Of a stretch of DNA of 64,000 bases, positions 22,587-34,761 are shown piece after piece (position 1 is the stretch's first letter; each line of letters starts with the position of its first letter). Made by a program: the position numbers and the translations under genes. The notes under the pieces were generated by a model that did not search any database, was not told the DNA's origin, and was given only the letters and a program-made list of their open reading frames with translations. The stretch comes from Ampelocalamus luodianensis (taxonomy: Eukaryota; Streptophyta; Magnoliopsida; Poales; Poaceae), in assembly GCA_036346255.1 (NCBI GenBank), contig JAYEVH010000367.1, positions 22,951-86,950 on the forward strand, written 5' to 3'.

Positions 22587-24023
22587 GTTGGACCGAAGAG
22601 GCGACTAAAGGGGGGTTGAATAGGCGTCACACAAAAACAACATCTACAAAATCTTTTGCCTCAAGACGTTCAATGTTCTTACACTCCAATAGCTATGTAG
22701 AGCCATGAAAATCAGAGATACTCTTTCAAATAAGAACCAGGCAACAAAAAGGATCAAAACTCGCTGAAATCCCCACTGGCTGGTCAGACTGGTGAATAGT
22801 GGTGGTCAGACTGGTGAACAGTGCGATTAGACCTATGAACAGTAAAATCAACACAGAAACTGAATTTCAGCAAGATTTCGAAATCGCAAATTGATCCAAC
22901 TTTTGATCCACAACTCAAAACTTCATGAAACTTGAAACATACCTTCTCTAGGATATCAGGAACCTATTCCAATCAAAGATTGTGAGAATCATTTCCAAAG
23001 TTTTGTCCTTTCTCCATTTGAGTGAAGGTTGCTCCAAAATCGGGTCAGATATGAAAATAGTGATTGAGAGGATTTCGTGGGAGGAATCAATCCAAGATGG
23101 CTAAGGATGGTCTCCCATACATCCTAGCACCCTCAATCACAGGAAGAATCAGGCCAAAATCCCTCAAGAGCAAAACACCTAAAATCACCCTTTCTTTCAC
23201 CAAAACCAGGCAAAATCAAACTTAGATCTAAAAGCTTGCTCATGGGTGGATGATGATCAAGAAGACCTTATATCATATCCCACACGTCCCAGCAAAGCAA
23301 GATCACAACTAAAAACCTAAGAAACAACAAAAATCTCAAAGGCATCAAAGAGAGAGTAAGAACAACATAGAACTCATCTTAAGGCAAATCTTGCATTGAT
23401 TGATTAGAGAGATTGTATGTTTACAGTCACTCTCTTATGGAGGACAAAAGCTCAACACTTAAGCACTCAATCAATCAATCTCTCATGAACCCTAGCCTCT
23501 CCACTTTCCTCTCCTATCCCTAAATCACAAATTAGGGTTTCCAGAATACAAGGGTTGGAAGGTGCACAACTAGTACCCTCCGCTTTTATAGTGGAGGCAA
23601 GCTTCTAGAGAGACATCCCAAATGGGCATCGTTAATCCCACACACAACGGGTTTCACTTGCATCGAACCTTGTGTCGCTTGATGTAACCTGTCACACGAA
23701 CTGTCGCGCTGCTTGATGTAACCCGTCGTATAGAACTACCGCACTGCTTGATGTAACCCGTCGCACAGAACTACCACACCGCTTGATACAACCCGTCGCA
23801 CCAAACTTTTGTGCTCAGTCATCATCCATGTGGCCCCAATGACTTCCCGCCAAGCCTCTCATGCATCGGGATCCCACCGAACCGTCCTCGTTTGTAACGA
23901 GGACCAAGTCACTTGGTGCACCACATGTCTCATCATGACTGCACCCGGCTTCCTTGACCATTCAGGACCTCAGCTCCTCCCCAACCCTAGTCCGAACTTC
24001 ACCTCCTCCCTGAGTCTAGTCCC
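22587..24023 (-). repeat. LTR fragment of the same family, minus orientation
   Basis: Begins TGTTGGACCGAAGAGGCGAC like 50950 and 54677, and runs through blocks matching 54980-56060 (cacacaacgggtt, tccatgtggcccc...ggacctcagctc). It is cut off at 24023 by the CACTA terminus, so the CACTA inserted into or beside it. Confidence 0.7.
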
Positions 24024-24040
24024 CACTACTACAGAAAAGG

Positions 24041-24465
24041 TCTTCACAGATGGTTCAAAAACGTCATCATAGACGGTTTCGTGAGCCATCTAAGTCTATG
24101 GGTCAGTGATGACATGAGGTCATCACAGACGGTTTTTCAAACCGTTTGTGATGTATACTATCACAGATGGTTATTAACTGAGATTCGTCTGTGATAATCT
24201 ACAATCACAGATGGTTTATAGAGAAAAATCGTCTGTGATGCATACTATCACAAACGGTTATTAACTGAGAACCATCTGTGATAGTATACTATCACAGACG
24301 GTTTGTAGATGAAACCGTCTATGATAATCGACTATCACAGACGGTTTGTAGACAAAACCGTCTGTGATAGATGATGTATCATAGATGGTTTGTAGATGAA
24401 ACCGTCTGTGAGAGATTATGCATCATAGACAGTATGTCCTAAGGAATCATCTGTGATATTATTTT
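24041..24465. repeat. CACTA subterminal repeat array 1
   Basis: Seven or so units of ATCACAGACGGTTTGTAGAT followed by AAACCGTCTGTGATA, each an inverted repeat. The units recur about every 60 bp with drift. In En/Spm elements such subterminal motifs are the binding sites of the TNPA protein, and that role is inferred here. Confidence 0.85.
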
Positions 24466-25700
24466 GTATTGCTAAATATATGTTTGTTTATTGGCTAGCC
24501 TTAGGAAATGCTAGTCATGCCCTCTGAAACAAGTTGAAACACAACAAGTAAATGTATACATCCAATTCACATTCATTTCAGAAAACAAGCACATCCAATT
24601 CATATTCATTTCAGAAAAAACAAACACATCCAATTCACAAATCAATTAACTAAAATTAACCATTCATGTACATTTACACACATGTACCGTTAAGTTCAAT
24701 ATCTTATCCCAATCAAGTTCAATCTACATTGTGGAACTTCCCATCTGGATTTATGACCTCATGGTTGAAGAATGACGCAAGCTGTCCTCGGATGTTTATG
24801 AGCTGGCCCTGTTCCAACGTAGTTTTCGCGATGGTCGCAACCTGTCGCTACGAAGATTAAATTCATACATATATAAATTGATAAGTATGAAATAATTATT
24901 GCAAGATTGATAAACCTGAGGATCATTGGTCATCGCGGAACCGACGAGTAGTTCTATGTTGTGGCAAACATAGAATCCATAGAGGTTGCAGGCCGACGGC
25001 TCTTGGTGGTACTGCAAAAATAGAATTGGTTAGTTCGAGAGGCATTACTACAAAGTGTTATATAGGATTAATGTGTACTAGGAATATCGGGAATTTTAGA
25101 TCGTTTTGTATGGTACCTCCCTTGCATATCCCTCCTTTTGCAAAGTACGTCTTGAATGACCTACGTGATTCCAAAAACTTAGCCTTAGCCATTGTAAAGG
25201 AAGGAAAGACTGTACAATAGAGTTATCTATGGAAGAAATGTGTTTACTCGTTGATTAATTGTCGGACAACTATGAAGTTGTGTTTGGCCCTCTGTAGGAA
25301 ATCTAGGTATATTACCAAGTTCCGTTTTGGTATAATTACAATTAGAATCCAATAGAACCTATACAGGTATGTCGCCATGGTCATTATAATTACACAGTGC
25401 AGCAAGGCTCCGACACCGGATGGATACGCCTGGCCCCAAACAGCATCCAGGGCAATGGAGTCACATCTCACTTGGAGCTTGCACTTCGTAGCCCCCTACA
25501 TAACGATACAAAATTAGCTACTCCAACAGGCCTATCAATGGATCGAGCATTCTAGGGATAATAATTATTACCAGGATGTCATCAACAGGAGATCTGTTAT
25601 CGATTTCTAAGTTATGGTTGGACGCGCAGCTACTCGAACGTTTGGAGGGCTAGCTAGAAAAGTAGCGGCGGGGGCTTCCAACTGATTTGTGACGGATGCA
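24466..25700. other. CACTA 3' region without clear exons
   Basis: Follows array 1 and matches 30440-30600 over its first 150 bp (tattgctaaat, cattcatttcag). 24700-25640 probably contains the 3' exons of the TnpA-like gene on the minus strand, but I could not delimit them. Confidence 0.4.
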
Positions 25701-25855
25701 CGAATCTCCTCTCGTAGCTGTGCTTCGCGCTCAGCTTTGGCTCTCTTCCTACTTCGGTACGTCCCGGAGTCCTTTGAGAATCCATCTTTCCATTAACATA
25801 AAGACCAATGCCTCTCGTGCGACCCAGATGCTCCTTGTTTTCCAGGTCGTGGAGA

Positions 25856-25858
<3 letters not shown>

Positions 25859-25953
<95 letters not shown>
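25859..25953. repeat. (TA)n microsatellite
   Basis: About 47 TA dinucleotides with one G interruption near 25940. It lies inside the CACTA region. Confidence 0.95.
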
Positions 25954-26039
25954 GCCTAGAATGAGCCTTGGGAAGATTGTGTAGTACTCAGCTCTTCCTG
26001 CAAGAGCCCAACATGTTATTTCACTTCCTATGAAGTTAT

Positions 26040-26815
26040 CGAGTAATTACAAACTAGGTAGTTCGATATCTTACCAGGCGCCGGAACACTTCTTCGTCTA
26101 CGGGGTTTGGAAAGGAGATGAACCCCGAAGACGCGGTAGATAACCTTGCCATTAGCCACTGTTTGGAACACGCATCAGTGATCCCGGCAAATGGCGGGGA
26201 GGCGTCCAACTAGCGTGCATGCTCGTTCTAAAATCTCCATTGTGGGATTTTACCCGCATACCTAGCGGTTCCGAGTCTGTGGGGATGCATGTTTTTTGCC
26301 TAGAGGGCCCTGTGCGCCTCACTTTCAATTCTAAAATCATTTGTCGTCTTCTTCGCCACAAAGTCTTCCCAGTACTCCTCCACAAACGGATACTTCTGGA
26401 AGGGTGTCAAATCCTTCTCCACGTAATCCTTGATAAGCATGCTCTTGAAGTTCCTCCACGGTTTGCACGCCGCTAGCAACGTGTATCGTTGCACGAAGGT
26501 CTTGTGTTGTTCCGGTATCTGGAACGATTTTAAAATTTCCTTCACCAACATATTTTTCTGATTCTCATCTTTGGTCAACTCCTTTCATGAATCATAGGTG
26601 ATCTTGACCCGTTCACGTGCAACTATTCCGATCGTTGTCCAGAATGCGGGCGCTGCTCAGCGAGGACTCAGAGGGGCCCCAAACACATCGACTCTCGTGA
26701 TGGTAAATCAGTCCTTGGGCCTTTTCGATATTCCTCTTTCCTTGCGTTTGGATTTTCTAGAGGACGGCACATCAGATGCATGAGGTGACGATGACGAAGA
26801 ATGAGCGGACGACAT
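26040..26815 (-). pseudogene. TnpA-like plant transposase (Transposase_24 type), broken
   Basis: Encodes the DNA-binding accessory protein of CACTA elements. Visible in one frame: the block KSFQIPEQHKTF, PWRNFKSMLIKDYV and VEEYWEDFVAKKTT, then a TAG at about 26298, then HPHRLGTARYAGKIPQW. The W-x2-FV-x-KT, followed by H-(R/H)-LG-x2-x-YA-x-KIPQW, is the signature of the plant Ptta/En/Spm transposase domain (from family knowledge). A second TAG follows at about 26231. Upstream, 26760-26815 has the acidic/Ser-rich start. The two TAG stops make it non-functional as it stands. Confidence 0.75.
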
Positions 26816-27407
26816 CTTCACGAGAAATAGAGGTTCTGTCACGCATCAACATATTATCATAAGATTCTCTGTGTATGGGTATACACACCAATTAAATGAC
26901 ATAATTGACATATAAACATGTAAATCCTTCAAGTCAGCCAACAACACTTGATCTACTGACAGAATAGCATATATTATGAATTGGATCACAGAACCCAGAG
27001 GTTTAACCAATTAACCAACCGAAAGTAAAAAACTAAATGCTAAAGATCAATCAACAGTAGTAAGCATTCCATTCCAATTAGAGCTCAAGTTCAAACCTGA
27101 TTATCAAAACAATTCTAGTACAAGACTATTATCATCACAGAGCATTCATCTCAAGCCCACTACACCACATTTTAATATGAACATATCAAATGCAAAGGGG
27201 TAATAAAATTAAAATGCTATGATACTCATGAAGCAGATGGCAATCAAAGCCAAGCAATCAGAGCAATGTGTGAGGGGAAGGGGCATCGGGGTCGGCAACT
27301 CGGTATCTATTACCTTTGGGCGTCGAGGGACGGATGAGCAGGGAGCACCGAAGCAGCAGGGCAACATCGAAGGGGAGGAGGGGCGCCGGGTTCGGGGAAG
27401 TGGCGGC
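26816..27407 (-). other. 5' region of the TnpA-like gene
   Basis: No coding homology. AT-rich to 27230, then GC-rich towards the solo LTR insertion. Together with 29956-30200, with which it was contiguous before the insertion, it forms the GC-rich 5' part of the element. Confidence 0.35.
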
Positions 27408-27412
27408 TCATG

Positions 27413-29955
27413 TGTAACATCCCTAATTTGCGAGTTTTTGAATTTTCAAAAGTTTTAAAAGTAACCATTTGGTTTAAGTTGCAAAAAGCTTAAATTCAAA
27501 TTTAGAAATCAAAAACCATTTAAATTGAGTAAATCCAACTTCAATTAAACAGAAAAGTTAGTTTATTGGAGTTTCTTGGATTTTATTTGGATTTTAAGCC
27601 TTTATTGTATTTTTTTGGATTTTAATTTGGTTTTTCCTTTTTGTTTGAAGGCAAAATCTATTTTGTTTGCAAAATTAAAAAACTAAAGTATAGCTAAAAG
27701 TATTTTTATTAAGTTCTAAATAATTCAAGGGACTTCTCCCGTTAACCCCGCCTCCAGCATTGCCAGTGCGTCGCCTCTCCCGTGCGCGCCTCCCCAACCC
27801 CGGAGACCCCTTGGAGCACCGTTGCCGCCGAAGCCCTCTCCCTGCCGCCACTTTCTTCTCCATCGTCGGCCGCCTCCTCGCGTCGCGTCGTCAAGTAAGT
27901 GAGCAACGAGTTCACCGCGAGCTCCTCTTCGTAACCGTGCCCTCGCCGCCGGCCGCTGTCCAGCCGTTCACCGGCGAGCCATCGGGCCGAGCGCACCGCC
28001 GCTCGGGTCCGACGTGGCAGCCCACGTGGCGCCGCGTCAGCGCCACCGGAGCGCCCCGTCTGACGTGGCTACCCAGTCAGCGCCACGTGGCTTTTCCTGA
28101 TTTTCCCGTTGAAAAATAATTCGGCCGGAAAATAAAACCCCCTCGCTGACGTCAGCTGGCGCAATAATTCGAATTTCCTTTGGAAAAATAAATCAGAAAT
28201 TGAGGAAAATCCAATTTTCTTCATTTTATGTGTTTTCCAAACTTCAGAAGGCCATAACTTCTTCGTTCGAACTCCGATTCGAGTGATTCAAATTTCTAAA
28301 TTCATCTAAAATCCCCCTCTTGCTGTTAGTGCTAATTTGGAATTTATTTGGAGTTGTTTTATTTATTTTACTCTTTTCGCACGTGTAGAAACCGGCTTTT
28401 CGGAAGATTTCTCGGATCCGACGACCGAAGCACCTCAACTCTTCAACGAAGGCAAGTCATATACCTTTGATCATAATGAACCCATCTTTATAAAACTATA
28501 TTGTTTTATATATACATGCATCACTAGTTTTATATAAAAAAAATTGTTTCGGGAGTAGATAATTACCGAATCAATGTATGCCTCCTTGATAAATTGCTAT
28601 CGACATGTATCCTTGAATGACATGAACCTTGGACACCTTAGGAGGGTTTATCTTAGTTGGACATTGATAAATTACCAACACGGGTATCGTATTATGCTTA
28701 GCCATGCTATAGTTGTACGTTAGGACTCATGATCGCATGTTCATATGAATAAACTTGACTAAATGAATTATGGAATCGTGGCGCGGCCACTGTTGTTAAA
28801 AGATGTTGTGCCAAGGCTAGGGTGGCCTTCGGTCGAGTCGAACCGAAAATGTTTTATGCTCGGGCGAGTGGATGGTGGTGAGTGTGGGTGCCGTAACGCA
28901 CATTGGGACGTGGATTAGTCTCGCCTGAGCAACCGACTAAGGACTTAACCTTGAACCATTGATCTGGGTCACATCGTGCAACCACATGTCCAGGATGGGA
29001 TGGACCTGGCCTAATAATTAGCAATGAGCTGGCTAGGTTCTGTTGCGGTGGAGCGTGCTGAATCGCTGGCGCAAGAGGGGGCACGAATCTAGCGGGTGTG
29101 AAGCTCGTTAGAAGCGAAACCTTAGCGGGCAGCTCTTAGCCAGTTCAAAGCTTTGTAACGGCCATGTGATAATCTCTTAGTCACACGCCTTCGGAAGCGT
29201 GAAATGCCTGACAGTATAAGATGATTATCTCTTATGGGTAAAGCTGTACAACCTCTGCAGAGTGTATAAAAACTATTCGAATAGCCGTGTCCCCGGTTAT
29301 GGACATGCCCGGAGATTTCACGCAAGGGGTAGATGTTTTCTTTAAAATGGTGGAATTGATGGTTTGGATGGAAAGGTTGGGTTGATCTCTAGTTGTTTCA
29401 AAGAACTGAATTACTTATGTATTAATCTTTTAAATTGTGCTTTCAATCTACTTACGGTATTTACTATTAAATGATGTTTTCTGCAAAAGTAAACATAAAA
29501 CTATCCTTGTCAAGCCTAGCATGAATAATAATTGCATACTGTTCCCTATGACTTACTGAGTACATTCAAAGTACTCACGGCTTGCGCCCTGTGTGATTAA
29601 TCCCCACAGAAGAACTAGGGAATTCAGAGTTTTATGAAGAGGAGTATCCTCAAGACTTTGCGAACTAGGTCGCGTCCTCCACTCGATTGCCTGTGGGCAT
29701 GTCGCGTGGCCACCACGAGATATTATGTTTCCGCTACAAGTTGTCTTTTGTTGCTAAGCCCTGTGTGGTGCACTCTGTAAGACTTGACCATAAGGTCCCT
29801 TTTGCTACCTATTAATATTAATTTGTCCGCTTCATCGTCATTTTGTTGTATGGTTGTGATTACACCGATGTTGTAACTGTGCGAGCTAGCTACTGATTTG
29901 GGACTAGTTCGGAATGCACAGAGGGTCCTGGGGTTGTATACCCGGGGTCCCGACA
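27413..29955 (+). mobile_element. Solo LTR with target duplication TCATG
   Basis: TGTAACATCCC to GGGGTCCCGACA, 2543 bp, flanked by TCATG at 27408-27412 and 29956-29960. A GC-rich transcribed-looking section (27740-28100) is followed by AT-rich sequence, as in the other long LTRs. It resembles LTRs of rice RIRE-type gypsy elements (family name inferred). Inserted into the CACTA, so younger than it. Confidence 0.88.
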
Positions 29956-30214
29956 TCATGCTTGGGGAGGAGGCGGCGGGCTCAGGGTAGGAGGCACAGC
30001 AAGCTCGAGGAGGAGGCGGAGTCGAGGACGGCAACAACGGGCTCGGGGAGGAGGCGGTGTCGAGGACAGCAGCAACGGGCTCGGGGAGGAGGCAGCAGCT
30101 CGTGCTCGGGGAGGAGGTGGCATCGAGGTCAGCGGCGATGGGCTCAGGAGAGGGGAGATGTTAGAGAAACTTAATTGTTTGAGTGGGGGCACGGCAAACC
30201 CTAGAGTCTGAATA

Positions 30215-30465
30215 TAAATAGGGTTGGACATCACAGACAGTTCCAATAAATAACTGTCTATGATATTATGTATCACAGATGGTTTGTAGATGAAACCGTC
30301 TGTGATATCTAATGTATCACATACGATTTTTAGATGGAACCGTTTGTGATATTTGATGTATTACAGACGGTTATTTATATGAAACCGTCTGTGATATATA
30401 ATCAGAGACAGTTTATCCTAAGGAATCGTCTGTGATATTCTTTTGTATTGCTAAATCTATTTCTG
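30215..30465. repeat. CACTA subterminal repeat array 2
   Basis: The same inverted CACAGACGGTT.../...AACCGTCTGTG units as array 1, same orientation, followed by the same downstream sequence (TATTGCTAAAT, TTAGCTAGCTTCAGGAAATT). No CACTACTACAG terminus precedes it. Confidence 0.82.
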
Positions 30466-30725
30466 TTTATTAGCTAGCTTCAGGAAATTCTAGCCATACC
30501 CCTTGAAACAAGCAGAAACACAACAAGTACATGTATACATCCAATTCACATTCATTTCAGAAACAAGCACATCCATTTCACAAATTTAGATATGACACAT
30601 TCTCATATATATAAATGCAAATTCACAAATGACACGTTCTCATATACATAAATGCAAATTCAGAACATATGACACATTCTCATTCATCATTCCACTTACT
30701 TATCTCCTTTAAAAATTAGCCCTTC

Positions 30726-32091
30726 ATGATGATCGCCGCATATATAGCTAGTTTCATCACATTGTTCTTCCTCGACCCTTGTGTCGTTTCCGAAAGGAGG
30801 CAACTCGTCAAATTGATTGTATTCTTCCTCGTCCACTACACTCTCAACTCTGACAATCCTGCTTTTTCCATGAAGAACTACGTGGCGCTTCTTATTTGCT
30901 TGGTCGGTTACATAGAAGATTTAAACATGCAACTTGGTTAGCGAGTACGAATGGTTCGTCTTTGTATCCGACACATTCGAGGTCCACGGTAGTGACGCCA
31001 TACCTATTGACCTTCACTTATGGGAGATGGACCCAACGGCACCGAAACAGCGGGATCTTGAAAAGCACGTAGTCGAGCTCCCAAATCTCCTCTATGAGCC
31101 CATAGTAGGAGCTCCTCAACCCATCGGTACTAAATGCATCTATGCGAACACCACTGTTCTGGTTAGTGCTCTTTATATCCTAAGCCAGCGTATAGAATGT
31201 GTACCCATTTATGTCGTATTCTTACCATGTCACAACTGTAAATATTGGCCCTTTTGCCAACCATGTCAGCATATCACTTGACGAGCTCCTAGCGAGTCGC
31301 TCCTTCAACCATTGATTGAACCGACTATTGTGTTGTCTCGTGATCCAAACATCGGTCGCTCTGGATTCTGTTGCCAAAGCACGTCCTTGTGCTGGTCGAT
31401 ATACAAGTGCACTTTCAGTCATGTGTTGTAAGACCGTGAAATGGGCTTGAGCATACGCTCTCATCTCTGGAGTGATTGCTTTCCTTCTGATGGTCCCGAT
31501 ACTCTCGAGCCTCCCCTCATGGCGAGATCGAGGCACACCTATTGGTTCGACTTGAGCCATGTAATCGATGCTGAACTCAATGACCTCTCCGATTGCATAA
31601 CATTCGACGATACTGCCCTCCAGCAGAGATCGATTTTGTACATAGGACTTGAGAATTCCCATAAACCTCTTGAACGGGTACATACTACGTAGGAACATGG
31701 ACCCACACACCTTTATCTCCCTCACAATGTGAACAATAAGATGGACCATGATATCGAAAAATGACAGAGGGACATACATCTCAAGATGACATAGAGTCGT
31801 CACCACCTCGTCCTGTAAAGCATCTAGTCCTTCGGGGTCGATGACCTTCTGAGCAATTGTGTTAAAGAAATAACACAGCCTCATGATTGCCTCTCGGACC
31901 TTGATCGGCAAAATGCTTCTAATTGCAACAGGAAGCATATGTGTCATCAGCACATGACAATCATGAGACTTCATGACAATTAACTTCAAATCTTCCATCG
32001 AAACAAGTTTCTTCATGTTGGTAGAGTAACCAGACAAAACTTTCACACCATGCAAGCACTGGCATAGTTTAGTTCTCTCGGCCTTGGACAA
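30726..32091 (-). pseudogene. TNP2-like transposase C-terminal part (DUF4218/DUF4216 type)
   Basis: C-terminal half of the CACTA transposase polyprotein. 31222-32091 is open and contains the HDCHVLMTHMLPVAIRSILP and HLEMYVPLSFFDIM blocks typical of the DUF4218 region. The same frame continues to about 30800 with DUF4216-like features (YDINGYTFYT, SGVRIDA, HVVLHGKSRIV, SVVDEEEYNQFDE). It is interrupted by TAA at about 31218, TAG near 31173 and TAA near 31019. The stops fall where this family usually has glutamine or a similar polar residue. Defective. Confidence 0.8.
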
Positions 32092-32099
32092 AGTGTAAC

Positions 32100-33914
32100 A
32101 AGCAGGGGGAAAGTACGTTCATCCTTTATCGGTCTTTGTCGGTGCTAACTCAGGTCTGATGTCCATATCAACCAAGTCAATCCGTGCATTGACACCATCC
32201 TTTATTTTGTCACGAATGTTCAGTAAGAGACCAATCAAGCTGTCACATACATTCTTCTCTACGTGCATAACGCCGATGCAATGGCGAACTTCTAGGTACT
32301 CCCAATAAGGTAAGTCCTAAAATATTAATCTCTTCTTCCAAATGTTCTTCTCATAGGTTCTCAATTTACGTCCCTTTTCGAGCACAACATCTAAATCCTT
32401 AACCATATTATAGACCTCTTTTCCGCTTAAATGGCTTAGAGCTGAACTGACCTCCTTCTCTCTGTCAAATTGTTTCTTCATCCTGCGGTATGGATGAGCC
32501 CTCCGGAGGAACCTACGGTGATGCATGTACACGATTTTGCGTGAGTGCTTCAGCCACACACTCTCGGTATCATCTAAGCAGTGAGTACATGCTTTGGCCC
32601 CTTTTGTACTATGGCCCGACAGGTTAGCAAGGACGGGATAATCATTTATGGTGCAAAACAACAAGCAGCGTACATTGAAGTATTCTCGTTTGTACGTATC
32701 CTATACCTGTACCCCTTCGATCCACAGTATTTTTAGATCTTTCATCAATGGTGCTAGGTACACATCAATATCATTCCCAGGTTGCTTCGGCCCTTTGATA
32801 AGTATTGACAGCAAAATATACTTTCGCTTTATACACAACCAAGGAGGAATGTTGTACATACAGAGAGTCACGGGCCAAGTGCTATATCGGCTGCTCATGT
32901 TACCGAAAGGATTCATTCATTCCATCTGTACTCAATCCAAACCTTATATTCATTGGTTCTACACCGAAGTCTGCAAACCTCCTATTGATGTTTCTCCACT
33001 GGGTGGAATTAGCAAGGTGTCTTAGCTTTACATCCTGCTTACGCTCCTCCGAGTGCCAACGTAGCAGTTTTGCCTCATTTGGGTTCGCAAAAAACTGCTT
33101 CAAATGAGGAATTATAGGAATATACCATGCCACCTTAGCAGCAGGCCCTTTCTTCACCTCGATTCCCTCGCCGTCATCTGATTGATTCTTACGCTTGTAT
33201 CGGGATGCGTTGCACACCGGACATACATGCATGTTTGCGTACTCTTTACGGTAGAGGCTACAATCGTTTGGACATGCATGTATTTTTTTCTACTTCCATT
33301 CCCAATGGACAAAGAACATTCTTGGCTCTGTAGGTGGTTTTGGGCAACGTATTTCCATCCGAAAGCATGTCTGCTAAGAGATCTAACAGCGCCGTGAAAC
33401 TCTTGTCGGGCCAACCGTTGCTTGCCTTCAATTTCAGCAGTTCAAGCACAGATGACAACCTTGTGTATTCCGGCTTGCAGCTCGGGAACAAAAGCTTCTC
33501 CGAGTCCTCCATCAAGCCCTCGAATTTACCAAACTCTCTCTCACTATAGTTCACTTTTGCATCGCGAAGCATCTGATCCAGATTATCATCGTGCAGCCTA
33601 TCCGAATCGGAACCACAATCGACATCATCCGGCGGTATATCGTTGACTTCGTCGGCGATGTCGTTATTACTATCTTCTTATATAATCTGCTCTTCACCGT
33701 GACTGGTCCAACGTGTATACCCCTTTTTGAAACCCCTTCGAATCAAGTGTGCTTCGATCTGTGCTTGGTTGTTATACATCTTTATATTCTCGCAGTCAAT
33801 GCATGGATAGTACATATATTCCGCCCCCTTATTCAACATATCCCTCTCGACAACTCTTGTAAAAGCACACACATCATTAATGTACTCTTCACTCACACGG
33901 TTCTTAGCGTACAT
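32100..33914 (-). pseudogene. TNP2-like CACTA transposase, N-terminal part and core
   Basis: Transposase that cuts CACTA ends. In order from 33914: an N-terminal domain (YYPCIDCENIK, HLIRRGFKKGYTRWTSHGEE) of the plant transposon-associated type; a variable acidic section (33600-33260); CPVCNASRYKRK; WHSEERK; the core with FGLSTDGMNESFR, where the Asp is a likely catalytic residue, and PPWLCIKRKYILLSILIKGP; NDIDVYLAPLM; and LANLSGHSTKGAKACTHCLDD. Order and motifs match Transposase_21. Frame changes occur near 33260, 32900 and 32700 and stops near 32310, some of which may be introns. I judge it decayed. Confidence 0.85.
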
Positions 33915-34479
33915 CTAGCTTCGGTCCAACACACGGTTCGTGTTAAAAATCCTAGAAATAAATAAAATGATGACCATAGGCTTCACTAGCGATTTCGGCG
34001 TAAACGCCCGAAACTACTCAAATTAAAGGATGCTTATGCTCCAGTAGCTCACCTCAATCACGAGGAAGGTGTCAATAAAGTCGACCAGGGAAGGTCCAAG
34101 GCGGCTGGTTGTCAGTGAACAGAGGCGACGGCGGCAAGCTCCTTAGTGACAGGTCTTCTCGATGGAAATAAACTGAAACGAAGCACATGCACAGCTTTAG
34201 GGGGACATATAGGTGGGGGAATCAACCTTGGTGGGTCGAGCACTCACTAGAGAAGAGTTGGCGTGGATGGCGGCGGTGGTGACAGAGAGGTCCACGGGGA
34301 TAGCTCGACGTGGGCGACAATAGCTGATATGGACCACACGATCGAGTAGGCTCAATGAGGTGAGGTGATATTAAAACCGAGCATGGAGTGGCGATGGACT
34401 CACCGTAGCGCTAGAGATGGAGAAGAAGACTGTTGAGGAGTACACTGCAATAGATGATAAGTAAGCGAGCAAAACGGCG

Positions 34480-34545
34480 TACCGTCTGTGATGGGATAAT
34501 TATCACAGACGATTTTCAACAAAAGACCGTCTATAACATGTAGTA
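34480..34545. repeat. Right subterminal repeats of the CACTA
   Basis: TACCGTCTGTGATGGG, ATTATCACAGACGATTTTCA and AGACCGTCTATAACATG. These match the motif in arrays 1 and 2 and mark the right limit of the element. The expected terminal CACTA inverted repeat is not evident. Confidence 0.7.
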
Positions 34546-34761
34546 ACATTATCGATATTGTAAAAACATGTTTTAATATGTTAACAAGAATTTCATATAT
34601 TTTGAATTAAAAGTTAACATAAAGTCTAAACATTGCACAACTGATATTGAATTCTTTTTACTGTGAATAGAAAACTATTATGTGTTTCTCTGATATTTTT
34701 TTCACGTTGTACATCGCTGCCGGCACTGATTTCGAAGAACGATGAATTAGCAACCTTAAAT

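Larger units (their letters stand above)
24024..34545 (-). mobile_element. CACTA (En/Spm) transposon complex
   Basis: The left terminus is CACTACTACAGAAAAGG at 24024-24040, the classic CACTA inverted-repeat sequence. It is followed by a subterminal array, a TnpA-like gene fragment, a solo-LTR insertion, a second subterminal array, and a TNP2-like transposase, all genes on the minus strand. The right side ends in short subterminal repeats near 34480-34540. A clear matching CACTA terminus is not seen there, so the right inverted repeat is decayed or lost. Two left-type arrays in the same orientation suggest two elements fused head to tail. Confidence 0.85.

Noticed and set aside
24041..24465. 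CRISPR-like array
   Set aside because: Regular repeats, but each unit is an inverted repeat with drifting sequence next to a CACTA terminus in a plant genome. These are transposon subterminal repeats.
30726..30941. 71-codon plus-strand frame
   Set aside because: It is antisense to the DUF4216-like transposase segment, whose minus-strand reading is clearly conserved.
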